The notes under the pieces were generated by a model. It had not been told where the DNA came from. It made no database searches and worked only from the letters and a program-made list of their open reading frames with translations. The position numbers and the translations under genes were made by a program. Below, piece by piece: positions 1 through 11,929 of a stretch of 64,000 nucleotides of DNA. This DNA comes from Jacaranda mimosifolia (lineage: Eukaryota > Streptophyta > Magnoliopsida > Lamiales > Bignoniaceae). Where the stretch lies: assembly GCA_018894105.1 (NCBI GenBank), contig CM032126.1, forward strand, positions 4,863,001 through 4,927,000, read 5' to 3'. Position 1 is the first letter of the stretch; each line of letters begins with the position of its first letter.

Positions 1-179
1 ATTGATTTCTAGGGATGAAACAAATATGCAAATTTGTATGTAATGAACCAATTAGGATATTATCTAACAACTTATATTGATCCTCTTCAAATAAATCCCA
101 TTACATATAAAAAATTCTTCAACTATTCTTTCTATAGAAGGATATACATTATAAGTATTTCAACATAGAATTTTATCGG

Positions 180-351
180 TTTAGATCCTCTATTTCAATT
201 TATATATCATATCTTATTCTATTTCATAAATATATGATACGTGTATTAAATGTTTCTTTATAAAAATAATTGATTGAGAATTAGACGTACTTGACATATA
301 CACATAAAATTGGAATAGAAGATAAATACGAAATGTAATAGAGAATCTAAA
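180..351 (-). mobile_element. AT-rich MITE, family copy 1
   Basis: A 172-bp AT-rich unit has terminal inverted repeats: it begins TTTAGATCCTCTATTT and ends AAATAGAGAATCTAAA in loose form. Read on the minus strand its middle contains TATATGTCAAGTA followed by an ATTATTTTTATAA block, which also occurs at 910-1079 and 28813-28970. It has no coding capacity. The superfamily is not clear because no clean target-site duplication is visible. Confidence 0.5.
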
Positions 352-909
352 GTGAAATTAAATTAGGTGCTGATCATGTGGAGAGAGGAAGTGTGGGAAA
401 AGAATCATATATAGCATCAAATGTCTAAAAGCGTAAAACTGATATTGTATTCTAATATGGTTCGGAATTTTAAAATGAGATTCTACAAATGGTATAATCT
501 TTCAAAATTGAATAAAAACGACATCCGTTCAACAAAAGCGGCCATATTTTTTTTTTGAGAAGTTCCTTCTTCATTTATTATAAATAATTATATGGAATTC
601 CTTGTTAATATTAATTAATGGAATTCTCGATTGTTAGGTACTTCCAAGTTATTAAACTATGCCTCAATAATGGCTGATGGATGCACCAAACTTTTTGGAA
701 GGATCAAAATAAATACAAAAGTTGAAACATAAATTAGTTTTTCCACAAGAAAATGAGTAATTTGCAATGAACATATAGTAATGGTTTCTCCAAATTGCCA
801 TCAATGAATAGGTCATGATAAACATATTATCAAGATTTATTCAAATCATCGAAAAACAAACAATATTAACAATGGTTAAAGCAGCTTTTTGATAACTTTG
901 GATTGTTTA
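352..909. other. AT-rich intergenic DNA, nothing recognised
   Basis: This stretch between two MITE copies has no ORF of note, no RNA gene and no transposon ends that I can see. It is the distal 3' side of the minus-strand PUB gene at 1537-2772. Confidence 0.5.
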
Positions 910-1079
910 TTTAATCCTCTATTTCATCTCCTATTTCATTTTGATATATATATATATGTCAAGTGTAATTGATTTTTAATTAATTATTATTTTTATAAGA
1001 ATATATTTGATCTAAATATCATATGTTTATTAAATGAAATAATAGATGAAATATAAATTGAAAAAAAAAAGGATCTAAA
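910..1079 (+). mobile_element. AT-rich MITE, family copy 2
   Basis: This 170-bp unit starts TTTAATCCTCTATTTC and ends GGATCTAAA, an imperfect inverted repeat. It shares the internal TATATGTCAAGT...TTAATTAATTATT core with 28813-28970 and, inverted, with 180-351. A direct repeat TTTTGATAACTT lies a few bases outside each end (about 887 and 1086) and may be an old insertion footprint. Confidence 0.5.
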
Positions 1080-1536
1080 TTGGCTTTTGATAACTTCTAT
1101 TAGATAAAATTATGATGATTATTTCAGTGAATGTAATATAGAACAACTTACCAACACTGACATACAATTGTAAGTGGCAATTATTTTTGTTATGAAATGT
1201 ATTTATGAATCATAGATAAATCCACAATTTTATGTAATTTATTAATCACCTCATGGCAACTATGGAAAACAAAAACCAAAAGGCAAAAAAGGAAATGAAT
1301 TGAACAAGATGTAAGGATCAATCAATCTTTTTGAACTAAATTCATTGTTTGTAATGTTTTAGTTAAGTAGCAACAAAATCTTTTTCATAATTTTCTCCTA
1401 TATGGGGCACTTTTGCCCCATAACTTTCTGTCATCTTCTAACTGAATTCAAGTATTCACAGGTGGAAAGAAATGTATACAATTGGTTAATTATTAATTAT
1501 CTCTATCGATCCATCACTTGAATCATCCATCCTAAT
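1080..1536. other. PUB 3' flank, no other feature
   Basis: AT-rich sequence downstream of the PUB stop codon. It should hold the 3' UTR and polyadenylation region of the minus-strand gene, but I cannot place the cleavage site. Confidence 0.4.
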
Positions 1537-2772
1537 TCAAGATGGATGTGAAGAAATCAAATTGCTGGGTATGCATGAAGAATTCCTCCAGGCCCTGGAA
1601 TGTAGCTTAAGAATCTCCCTAGCTCTTTCCTTCGTCTTGGATTCACAATCAACCTGAACAACCAGGCACAATTTCGCCACCACCCCAATCTGCAGCATTT
1701 CCTGAAGAATTCCAGGAGTCGCAGAGAACCTGGAAACTGAATACAAAATCCTGACAGCCCTTTCGCTTGCAACCCCAGAAACCCTTAATATCTTCTTTGA
1801 AACAATGGCTAATCCCGCGCTGTGCTTCACCAGCTCGGCCCGGCCGTCAGCGCACTGGCACAGCAAATCCAACACCATCAGTATCATTTCACAGGCCCTT
1901 TTTTCCGAAGAATCGAGCAGAAGATCTATTGATACTGGCACCGCTCCGGCTTCCACTGCTTTGATCTTATTCCTCCCCCATGGGCACGCGCTGATCAGTA
2001 TTTTGAGGGTTGCCTTTGAGGCCTTTTGCGAGATTTGATCCTTCAAGATTTGGGCCAATTCTGCAAAGAACTCGGGTTTTAAGTTGATTAGTAAAGAGGG
2101 ATCAGCTACTTCCAGAATTGATTTCAATAGCATGACGGCGTAGGCCCGCGATTCGTAGCTCCCGTATTGCATAACAAGAGTTAAAGACTCGACGAATTCG
2201 CCATTGTTGAGGGGCTTCAGGCCTGATTCCGATAACTGGAGACTGTAAAGAATGCTCAAGGCCTCGTCACAGGCTTTTTCCGAATCAGATAAATCTTCTG
2301 ACAGTTGAGCATGAGAAGCTTCGAGAGTTTTCTTGACGATCAACGACGCTAAGAAATCTGCGGCGCCGGCGGCTTCCATGGATCTTTTATTGGTTTGGTT
2401 CTGAGAAGCAACGGATTTAAGTGTTTGTAAGCATTTCATCTGCTTCTGTGGGGACTTAGCATCGTTGAGAAGCTTCAAAATCTGAGGTTTGCTGACGGAA
2501 GCTTTCGGGGTGGGCAGCCTTTCGATGCCTTCCGAGGCGTGGAGAGTGCACCAGGACTGGATCACCCGCCGGAGAGTGATGTTTGGGGTTAATTCCGGCT
2601 GGTCTGAAAGAACCTGTTTTGTGGCTGGGCAGGTGTTGTTTTTATGACAAAATATCCATTTTTCGATGCTTTCCCTGTCGTATGTTATGCCCGTCGAAAC
2701 TGTCACGGGATCCTTCATGATTTCTAGAGTGATGGGGCAGAGAAAATATGGGGGAACCTCGATTTCAGTCAT
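1537..2772 (-). CDS. U-box/ARM E3 ubiquitin ligase, PUB22/23-like
   Basis: A 411-residue intronless ORF. Residues 5-78 form a U-box (EVPPYFLCPITLEIMKDPV, then GITYDRESIEKW and CPATKQ), the domain that recruits an E2 enzyme. The remaining ~320 residues are leucine- and alanine-rich helical repeats typical of an ARM substrate-binding region. The STGITYDR form of the U-box, the intronless structure and the length match the Arabidopsis PUB22/PUB23 group. Those cytosolic ligases down-regulate pattern-triggered immunity and drought responses by ubiquitinating targets such as Exo70B2 and RPN12a. The start ATG is the only one before the U-box. A TATA-like CATATAAAT on the minus strand near 2931-2938 would give a leader of roughly 130 bases. 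The assignment to the PUB22/23 side rather than PUB24 is inferred from the U-box wording. Confidence 0.93.
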   Translation of the reverse strand: MTEIEVPPYFLCPITLEIMKDPVTVSTGITYDRESIEKWIFCHKNNTCPATKQVLSDQPELTPNITLRRVIQSWCTLHASEGIERLPTPKASVSKPQILKLLNDAKSPQKQMKCLQTLKSVASQNQTNKRSMEAAGAADFLASLIVKKTLEASHAQLSEDLSDSEKACDEALSILYSLQLSESGLKPLNNGEFVESLTLVMQYGSYESRAYAVMLLKSILEVADPSLLINLKPEFFAELAQILKDQISQKASKATLKILISACPWGRNKIKAVEAGAVPVSIDLLLDSSEKRACEMILMVLDLLCQCADGRAELVKHSAGLAIVSKKILRVSGVASERAVRILYSVSRFSATPGILQEMLQIGVVAKLCLVVQVDCESKTKERAREILKLHSRAWRNSSCIPSNLISSHPS

Positions 2773-2930
2773 TAATGGAGAACAAGAACAAGATCAAGAT
2801 TCTGACCACTTAATTAGGCGAACAAAGAACTGAAAACTGAGAGAATTGAGGTTTTGATGAGTAATTGAAGAAGCTGTTTGAGGATAGTTGTCTGGATTGG
2901 TTTGAAGAAGTTGGGGTTGGGACGGATCAG

Positions 2931-2939
2931 ATTTATATG
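2931..2939 (-). promoter_or_regulatory. TATA box candidate of the PUB22/23-like gene
   Basis: On the minus strand the sequence reads ACATATAAAT, about 160 bases before the start codon at 2772. It is the only good TATA match between the ATG and the microsatellite at 2990-3049. Confidence 0.45.
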
Positions 2940-2986
2940 TGGGGAGAAAGAGAGAGATTCAAAATTGTGAAAGTCAAAACACGGAA

Positions 2987-2989
<3 letters not shown>

Positions 2990-3031
<42 letters not shown>

Positions 3032-3049
3032 AGCGAGAGAGAGAGAGGT
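2990..3049. repeat. (GT)n/(GA)n compound microsatellite in the PUB promoter
   Basis: About 20 GT units run directly into a GA-rich tract. In the direction of PUB transcription this reads CT-rich then CA-rich. It lies about 50 bases upstream of the TATA candidate. Confidence 0.9.
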
Positions 3050-3109
3050 TTTTTGTTTTAGTATTTTGTGTACTATTTTGAGGTTTGGACTTGGACTTTT
3101 CAAAGGATA

Positions 3110-3560
3110 ACTGGTCTAATGTGTGCTGTGGGCTGAGTGTAAGAGAAATTTAACTGTTTTATTTGTTTTGACTTTCTTCATATAAAAAAGCACATGGGAG
3201 ATGGTTGCTAGCTCGTGCATTATTAAAGCTTAAATATGATTATGAGGACGGTAGTTAGATGGAGTTAGTCAAAATAAAAGTTTACAAAATCAACTATTTG
3301 GATAACTAGTGATCCATCCTCTCCCACGTCATCTCTTCCTCAAATTGCGATGCATCATGTCCGTTAAAATTTAATAAGTATGACTGATCAATTAATTAAG
3401 TAATACTCTCTCTAAATATATTTATATAAAATTTAAAATTTAAATTAAAATAAATTTTGAATGTGTGTGCATACATGTAAAAAATTGTAAATTCAATTGA
3501 CTAAACCTCTCTTGTTATTAAAAAGAGTAGGATATATAGTTACTCATTCTTACTTTTAGT

Positions 3561-3610
<50 letters not shown>

Positions 3611-3633
3611 ATATATCAAATAATATATGTATA
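3110..3633. other. Intergenic, with a (TG)n microsatellite at 3576-3605
   Basis: AT-rich upstream DNA of the PUB gene. It contains an (AT)n(GT)n microsatellite near its right end, immediately before the 3' end of the Helitron at 3634-6290. Nothing else is recognised. Confidence 0.5.
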
Positions 3634-6290
3634 TTAGTATGTACCCTGTGCTATGCACGAATGGAATTAATTATTATTGAAAATATAATATATTAGTATT
3701 ATTTTTATTTTATGTAAAGTAGGTTTAATACGTGTTTTTTTTTAAATTAGATAAATAATATCAAAATTAAAGAGTTTTTCCCACCAAATCATATGTATTA
3801 ATATCAATAAAAAGCAATGAAAACTTAAGCTCATCACATTATTATCAATTTAAAAAAATACGATGTAAAAATGCAAATACTTTTATTTTTTCCATAACCC
3901 AAGACAACTTAGTCAATTTAAAAGAAATTGAACAAAATAATAAAAAGTGTAATACCTGCAAAGATATGAAAGAATGATAAACAATATTAATAATATAAAA
4001 ACTTACTGTACAATTTAAAAAAAAAAATCTCAAACAAAAGGTGAATACATTTGGGACTATTTTGAGTTTGAACACCAAATCTTATACATATAAGTGCAAG
4101 GATAATGCTATTCGGCCAAATGAGTAGTTGCAAATTTTTATACAATTAGCTCGAAAGTTTTGATATTACGTTTTAAAAGGCTAAGCGAAGTGGAACACTA
4201 CATTAACGGAAGAAAATGCTCCTCAAAACCATTAGAAACCATGTTTTGAAATACTAAATCTAGCAAAAATTAATCACATTTTGAGGAACTACTGATGAAA
4301 TAAAAGTAACATTATATTAACTTTTTTAGGTATTACAAATACTCAATTAATAAAAACAAAAATCACATTACTTAAGTTATGAGTTTTCTTTTAAAGTATA
4401 AATTAAGACATGATTCATCTTTATCTTGAATTCCTTCATCACTTATAAGACTCTACACCAGAAATTGATCACCTTTCAATATGCTTTGAAACCTTCTCAA
4501 CTTGAAATTACATTATGATAAAAAAAATTCTCTGTATTCCAAATAATTATTGAAAGTGGACTAATAATAAATAACAATTTTTTTCACATGTTATTTACCT
4601 CCATTTCCCAACTTGATTGTATCGTCGTCATATTAATATAATGATTTCTATTACTCTTCCATGAAAAATCATCCATGTCCAAACCTCCTGACCATTCATA
4701 TAAAAAAGATAAAATAAATTAATGATCAATATTTCTCATGATCCTTAAAATATTAAGGTTGTAGCAGTACTCTAGTGTGGGTGGGGGAAGGGGGGCAAGA
4801 AATACATTTATATGATTCGATATATCTTATACTTGAAATAAACATGAATAAAACACCATATGAATCATTACAAATAAGTCAAAAAAGAATCATTCTTTGA
4901 TGCAAATTTTCTTGCTCACCCATTTCCTGTGCCCAACTCATTTGTCATACTCTGCCATATTAACATAGAGAACATCAGGTTTTCAACAATCAAGAAAAGA
5001 TAATTATGTTTAATTATATATATGAAATCAAAATTTCAATAGATACCAAATTCCAATAGAAAATGAATTTATTGTGGAAAAATTTATTGATTTCTCCTTC
5101 TTTCAAATTTGAAAGACCGAGGCAAAGCTTTTTGAAATTTAAATTTTTTTCTATTTCTTCCAGTTATACTTGCATGGAATCACATAGCCCCTTTATATAG
5201 ATGTATGAAGTAGAAGAGTTTTAACCTACTGAAACATTTTTGATATTATCTTATTATATAGATAATATTAAAGGATAATATTAAATCTTTATTTGATTGA
5301 GATTTGATGTCGTCTGATGAAATTTACTTTATTGTTATATCTTATTAGACTGCATTTTGTTGGTTGAAAAATCTCAATTTTATATTTAGCTATATTAGAT
5401 TTATGGACCAAATAAATAGTTAGAATGTTATTTAAATTAATTATTATATTTAAAATTGAATTTGATACTTCAATATATAAATAAAACCAATAAATTGATT
5501 ATTAGTACTTTATTTTACACATAGCCTCTTGTAATTAGTTGTAAAATTAATATTTCTTTTTTCAAAAAGTTTTCATCATAAACAATCAGGTATAAATAAA
5601 TTTAGTTATTAAAGCTAAGAGAAATCTTAAAAAAGATCTTTAAAAAAATTGTAAATTAAGAAATCTTCGATATAGTCTAAGCACGAGATGAAACAAATTT
5701 TATAAATAATCATTTTTCTGATATTAAAATCAATTGAATAATTATTTATTCAACCAAGAAAACAATTTCGAAACTTTAGAAATATTTATATGGAATAGAT
5801 AAGTGTTCAACTAATATGAAGAGAGCAACCAACTACCAATAATTTTTTTAATTTAAATAAAAAATTTTAAATTTTAACAATTTAGTGCAAATTAACTAAA
5901 AAAGTAATGACTTCATCTTAGAGACTATTGTTTATTTGTTTCAATGAAGATATAGCGACTTTATCTTAAATTATTAAAGAAAAAGATTTGATCAATTTTT
6001 TATAATCTAGTATTAATATCTAATTGTTAATAAATAAAATAAATTATATTTTTAAATTTGAATTAAGTTCTTACTTAATAGTATAGAGAGATTTATTTTA
6101 AATTTCAAATGAAAGAAAATTAGAGATAAGATACAATCATATCGGTTAGAGATAATATCAACAATTAATGAAAAATTTTAAATTTAATTAAAGAACTCAA
6201 AATTCTAAGAATTTGCCACTTGGCCAAAATTGCAATCAAAATTGAGTAATTGTGGGTCCCACATCGTTGTGCTATATATAATAGTATAGA
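3634..6290 (-). mobile_element. Non-autonomous Helitron, minus strand
   Basis: On the minus strand the 5' end at 6290 reads TCTATACTATTATATATAG and is preceded by A at 6291. The 3' end at 3634 reads CGTGCATAGCACAGGG, a short GC hairpin, then a spacer and terminal CTAA, followed by T. TC start, hairpin, CTRR end and insertion between A and T are the Helitron diagnostics. The ~2.66-kb interior is AT-rich and encodes no Rep/helicase, so it could only be moved in trans. No terminal inverted repeats or target duplication are expected or seen. Confidence 0.68.
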
Positions 6291-6531
6291 TATGTACAAA
6301 TTTATATAGGAATGAGAGGTTTAAAGTCTATAACTCGGATGATTTAATTGAGTATCAAGTCAATTAACAATGATCAAATTAGTTGTTAGATATATAAAAA
6401 TTCAATGCATTGAGGTTTTTTCCCCCCTGATTTTATGTATTTGCAAGGCCTCTTATCTTTATAAAAGATATCTGAAAAAGTAAAAAAAAAAAAAAGAGCA
6501 ACTTACATATTATCTCAAATTCTAATGATAT
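6291..6531. other. Short AT-rich spacer
   Basis: This spacer separates the Helitron from the inverted-repeat element at 6532. No feature is recognised. Confidence 0.4.
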
Positions 6532-7280
6532 GATTGGTATGCAAGAATGAGGTGGGAATGAAATGGGCATTCCCAACTCCATTCACAAACCCATGATTTA
6601 TCTAATTTAGATATGAAAATACCAATTCCCGACGGAATCTCCATTCCCAAAAAAATGGGTTTAGCCATTCCATCATAATTCCCTTATGGGTCTAGCCATT
6701 CATAATCTATCGGGAATGAACATATTTTTGTATTTGACGAAAGTATCCTCTAATATAAAAGTGTTTTAAACCATCACAGAAACTCTTGTATGTATTTTCT
6801 CGATAGTATCCTTTTGTCTACATAGATTTTTTCCACAATCTTGAAACTCTAGTAAAAGAAAAATTCACCAAGTACCACATCTCTTTTATTTTCACCCACA
6901 AAAATTATTTTTACTTCCCAAAATATAAATAAATCATAATCTTTGTGATACATTTTTATAAAATAAAAAAAATTAAAGATTGTATGATAAAAATACAGAA
7001 TTATGAGATATAAATAATTTATTAATAAAATATTTTATTTTAATAATTTTATACAAAAGGGTAATTTGATCATTTAAAATACTCTCATTCCATTTATATT
7101 TATTATTGCTAAATACCAATCATGATATTAGAATGGAGTAAGGAACAATGATTTCATTCCTTTCTCATTCCTTATCGTATCAAGCATAGGGTAACTTATA
7201 CTATCATTATTCCTTTCCCATGTTCATTTCATTCCTAAAGCCATTCAATTCCCACCTAACTCCATTCCTGCATACTAATC
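6532..7280. mobile_element. Inverted-repeat DNA transposon remnant (about 750 bp)
   Basis: The left end reads GATTGGTATGCAAGAATG and the right end is its imperfect inverted copy (CATTCCTGCATACTAATC), each followed inward by GTGGGAAT. Several internal CATTCC/GGAATG motifs also occur in both orientations. There is no ORF. The target duplication is unclear, so the superfamily (PIF/Harbinger or hAT) is left open. Confidence 0.6.
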
Positions 7281-10200
7281 GCTACATAATATTCATAATG
7301 TGAAACAAATATCATTATTCATATGTTATATATCACATACCAAATTTATAAAAATTTAATAATTATTAAGACCCATAATGGTGCTTAAGTACACATAATT
7401 AAAAAACAGATTCAAAAAGTCTATTGAAATTAAATACCATTCTACGGAAATGGTAATTTTTTTAAAAAAATAAATAAATTGGAGTATTATCTTTTTCATG
7501 AATATTTCAAATGTACTTCAAAAAGTCTATGAAGTGCTTGATTGAGGATTCACATCAATAAGAAATTACAAAAACCTAAACACAATCCAGAATTAATTTA
7601 ATAAATTTTAAATCACTTCGATGTGGGGGCAAGTCACCAATAAATCAAATTAATTATCATCCCTACTATAATATCCTAGAGTTTGGTTTATAATCTATTT
7701 TAATTAGGACGTATGGTGTAAAATCAAGTTTGTGTAATTATTTGAACTTGTCCAATTCACAAGGTTTTTTTTTGTACATTTATCTATGATATAAAAAGAT
7801 TAAGATATTAATGAATGCAAAATAATTTAAACTAGCAGCTGCATGATTTAGGTTGTTGAAGTAATCTTCCAAAATTTTTAAAGAAATAATAAAATAAATA
7901 AAAGCCGTTTTCAATTTATATGTGCATGAGACACAAAACACGTGTTTAGGTGCCGACATCTTATGGTCCGAAAATAGGATAAAACCAAGTATAAGTGGCT
8001 TGCATGCATAGGATTTAGGTAGTATATACATATTTCGTAGTTGGCTGCTGGAACTTCACTGTCTGGGGCTGGGCTGGACCAGCCTGGTCGTATTGACCAA
8101 GCCCCACTGGCTTTGGCTCGGAACTCACGGGGTTGCCAAGTCAGCCAATTCAGTCATTCTATTTATAATTTATATATATATAAGAACGTGAATTTATAGC
8201 ATTAAAGAAAATAAAATTATTTGCCGGAGTCAACCCATTTTGGGTTACGAACGAAGTAAAAGAAAAAAGAGAAGCAATAAAAGTCAATCCATTTGGATAT
8301 CCATAATAAACAGATAATTACTTTTTAAAGGAATATAAAATATTCAATATCTAGCTTTTTAAATAAATTAAAAAATTTTACGAGACCCTTATTCAATATG
8401 GGCAGCAAAGATAACGAAATAAGCAGTTATAAATTCGAATTTGCCGTACCCTTTTAATATTGCTTACATGTAAGGGAAGCACGTTAAAAAAATATTAAAT
8501 ATTTCACGTTTCACTTTTCTACTAAATTAATTTTTTTGATGAAAGAGTTGTGCAATATAAATATTAGAGTAAGATGAAACAAAATGTCCATTTTAAGTTG
8601 AAAAATCAACGACACTTATTCAACATTGTCCGAACGTGAGGATACATGTTAGAAATATTAGATATTTAATACCTCATTTTTCTATTTGAATAAGGTGACC
8701 ATTCTATAGGTTATAAACAATATTTGTTCAAATTAATTATTGTTATTAATGAACTTGGTATATAGGGTAAAAACCAAAATAAGAATATACGTAATGTCAT
8801 AAATTTGTTAATTGCTTTCTAGGTTGCATAATACACTTAATTTAATTTCTAATCATGCTTAAAATCAAAAATTAAAATTAAAAAAAAAAAGTGTTGAAAA
8901 TCTCTCATATATTTTTATTGCTTCTGAAATGTACTAATCATGTTTAGTGGTTCATGCGTACCAATGGAGAAAATTAAATTGTAGAAATGGGTGAAATTAA
9001 GGTAGCGAACTTGGAATTGGCGTTCAAAGCCAAAGTAAACGCAAGTTGGGTCGGTGGCGGAATATATATCCATCCAAATTATCCTCAGCAACAGCCATCA
9101 GACTTTGCTTTTTATTGCCTCATCAAATGATTCATGTTTTCTAATCTTGACAACAGTTTCTTTTCCTTTTCCTTTTTTCTTCTTCTGATTCCTTCCAACG
9201 GTTGATTTAAATTGCGGCGCACTTAGTTTTTGTATTTTAGAACAATAACTTCCACGTGATTTTGGATGGGGATCATACATTACATGGAAAAAAATAATAG
9301 TGATAAAAGAGTGAGTGACAATGTAAAATTATGAAATTCAATTTTGAAAATACAGCATCACACTTTTTTTTATTACCTAGGACTTCAATATATTTCGCAA
9401 TCGAGAAATCTCTACTAGTGCATGTGTTATATTCAAGAACAATTAGTCGATTTAGATTTACGAATTATTCTAGATACCACAAAATCTCTTGTAAAAGAAA
9501 TAGAGTCTGATTAGTTCGCCGTGTTTCATGAAAACTGCCACAAAACCACCTGATGGTGAACATGCGCTCAGACTACAAGTAGGAGATACAATTTTGCGTA
9601 GGAATTGTCTAGAATGCCCTTAAGGGGGTTTAGTAGGCTTTTTTTTAAGTAGAATTTTTGAAAGTCTTTTTTTAAGTTTTTCCTTATTATTAATTATATG
9701 TCTATTTAATGATAAAAATATTTTATTTTATCTCTTAATAATTACGAATATTCAAATTATCACTATTAACTATTAATTGGAAATAAAATAAAAAATTACT
9801 ATTATTTAAAAAAAATTATTTACTGTTATCTTGATTTAATTAGATCAAATAAAAATAGCAGTAATATAGTTCTTTCAAAATTTTCAATTGCGGTGATCTT
9901 ATAATAAAGTAACAATATCTCTATAGTCTATACCTTGTTGGATGTGCTAAGAGTTTTACACAATTATAAATTAATTTCTCTATCCAATCAGATGTCTTTT
10001 TATGAAGGTAAAATTCTTCACTATAAATATTAATAAAATAATATTTTATAAAATTAATTTTTTTTATATTTGATAATAAATTTAAAAATCATACGAGCAC
10101 GGAAATTAAAAGCCCAACTGTGTGTAGGGCTGCGTTGACAATGAATAGTGAAATGATATGGGCACGTGAAAAATTTTGATGTTTGTTATAATTGATCGAT

Positions 10201-10400
10201 GAGGAACCAATGCAGTTAACATTGGACGACATCCTCTTTTGGTCTTTATCCACTTTGCTCTGTCCCCCACTGTTTTTTGAAAGAATTACGAATTTTCTCC
10301 AAATTAATTGATGGAGTTGGGTCGAAATTTGGAATTAAATGAGGATTTCTCGATAAAAAATTTCAACTTTCAAATTAGTTAAAAGAATAGTAACTAAAAA
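7281..10400. other. Intergenic, mostly AT-rich, no gene
   Basis: No ORF with recognisable similarity and no RNA gene is seen. A short GC-rich patch at about 8041-8150 stands out. A 60-codon lysine-rich reading frame at 9098-9280 (minus) has no family resemblance I can name. Two short related blocks around 8380-8500 and 8590-8690 look like old repeat debris. Confidence 0.45.
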
Positions 10401-10873
10401 TCTAATATATATATAAAGTAAAATGATGTTTAAATTTATTTTAAATATATTTTTTATGTGACAATAATGTAGATAAGTTAGTTTTGTTCATATTTGTCAT
10501 ATAAATGTATTCCATGTATAATACATGTAACTCCCTATAATATATTTCCATATTTCTCTTTTCTATATGTCAACATATTTCCATATATAATATACATGTA
10601 ACCTTCTATATTAATTTTTGTCACTCCCTATATCAACATATAATTTTTGTATCTCCTTCTTATATTATTAATTTTATTCTTTTTGCCTATATCAACATAT
10701 ATATATATATATATCTACAAATAATACTATTTTATCAATATTTATTTTAATAAAAATTATATTAGTTCATCTTTTGCAACCTCATATCTAATTTCGATAA
10801 ATATTCAATATATATACATATTAATATATAATTTTTATATTAATTTTAACAACTCCTTATTTTAATATACAGT

Positions 10874-11573
10874 TGATGATTGTTTATTAGTGTATCAGGC
10901 TGGAATCCAATGTAATCGACCAAAATGCGGTCAAGGACAATGCTTTTGATGTATCGGGGTCGAGTCTTACAATCAACAGAGGCTAGCGAAGGTGACCTCG
11001 GCTAAGGCACTCCGATACTCAAGTGAGTATTGATTGACTAGATAATTGAGCAGTGTGGTGAGGCTTAAGGTAAAATATGGCATACCTTGCTAAAAGCAAT
11101 AGATTGGGTATTTATAGCCTTCTCCAGGTGGCTGATAAGTCCGAGATGCCCTTGCCAATCATGAAGGACTGTTGTACTCACTTGAGTATCTTCTCACAGC
11201 TGAGAAAAGGTAGTACTGTGGTGGCATGTGCCATTAATACAGGGGCACGCCTCCTGGTGGAGCATTCAATGCGGTTGGGGGGTTGTAGCCTCGGTTAGAC
11301 CTCCCTGGTTGAAGCGAGTACTTCTGCAGGGTGCCTCCTTAGGCTCTAGTCGACAGGGTGAACCACATTGCGATCGGATGAAATTTGGGGTGTACTCTAG
11401 CTATGTCAACCATGATCTGGTCGACAAGGAGAACGCCTGTGCTCATTGTGGTAGGCAAGGTCTTGTTGGTCGAGACCTGGTCGATTGGTCGGGCTTATCT
11501 GTGATCGGGCTACCGTGTACCGCGGTGCTGCTGTGGTCGCGTAATGTTGGGCTGATCCTGTTGGGCTATCCCT
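10874..11573 (-). repeat. 3' LTR of element A
   Basis: It begins on the plus strand with TGATGATTG and aligns with 21781-22540 along most of its length. It lacks about 40 bases that the other LTR has around 22090-22165. The minus-strand TATA box (GGCTATAAATACCC, near 11109-11122) marks the element's own promoter. The exact right edge is uncertain by a few bases. Confidence 0.82.
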
Positions 11574-11593
11574 CCTACTACTGAGTCCTGATC
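11574..11593 (-). promoter_or_regulatory. Polypurine tract of element A
   Basis: On the minus strand a purine-rich run (GGACTCAGTAGTAGGAGGGA) directly abuts the 3' LTR, which is where plus-strand DNA synthesis would be primed. The equivalent tract of element B at 55705-55725 is a better run of G and A. Confidence 0.55.
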
Positions 11594-11770
11594 GAGAGTA
11601 TCGACGAGAGGAAAATGGGAGTAGCTAAACATTAGATGCTGGGTCGATCGACAAGAGTCCAGCGTTTTGGTGCATTAAATGCAGCAGTTACATTGGTTCA
11701 CGCAAAACGCCAACTGGTGGTTGAGTAAATATTGCGGCAGTTTGGTTTCCCGCATCCCACGCATGGATAC

Positions 11771-11780
11771 CTATAAATAG
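11771..11780 (+). promoter_or_regulatory. TATA box of the antisense gene, element A
   Basis: CTATAAATAG lies about 160 bases before the antisense ORF and points towards it, opposite to the retrotransposon genes. The same ten bases occur at the equivalent place in element B (55900-55908), followed in both by a leader containing GAGGTCGAGAC. Conservation between two diverged copies supports a real promoter. Confidence 0.65.
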
Positions 11781-11929
11781 GCATGGTGAAAAAGCTTTAT
11801 TTTTACTTTTACAGCTTTGTGTGAGGTCGAGACATTTATTCATTACGTTTCTTCCCAGTTGTTTTCTGCTTTAAGCCTCCTCGAGAACGCGTAAGTCTTT
11901 CAAAATTTTAACTCGATCTTATCATTTTC

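Noticed and set aside
9098..9280. 60-codon lysine-rich minus-strand ORF
   Set aside because: No recognisable family, no promoter or splice support, and simple K-rich composition. It is not reported as a gene.
11228..11584. 118-codon plus-strand ORF
   Set aside because: It lies inside the 3' LTR of element A; the matching LTR at 21781-22540 does not keep the frame.
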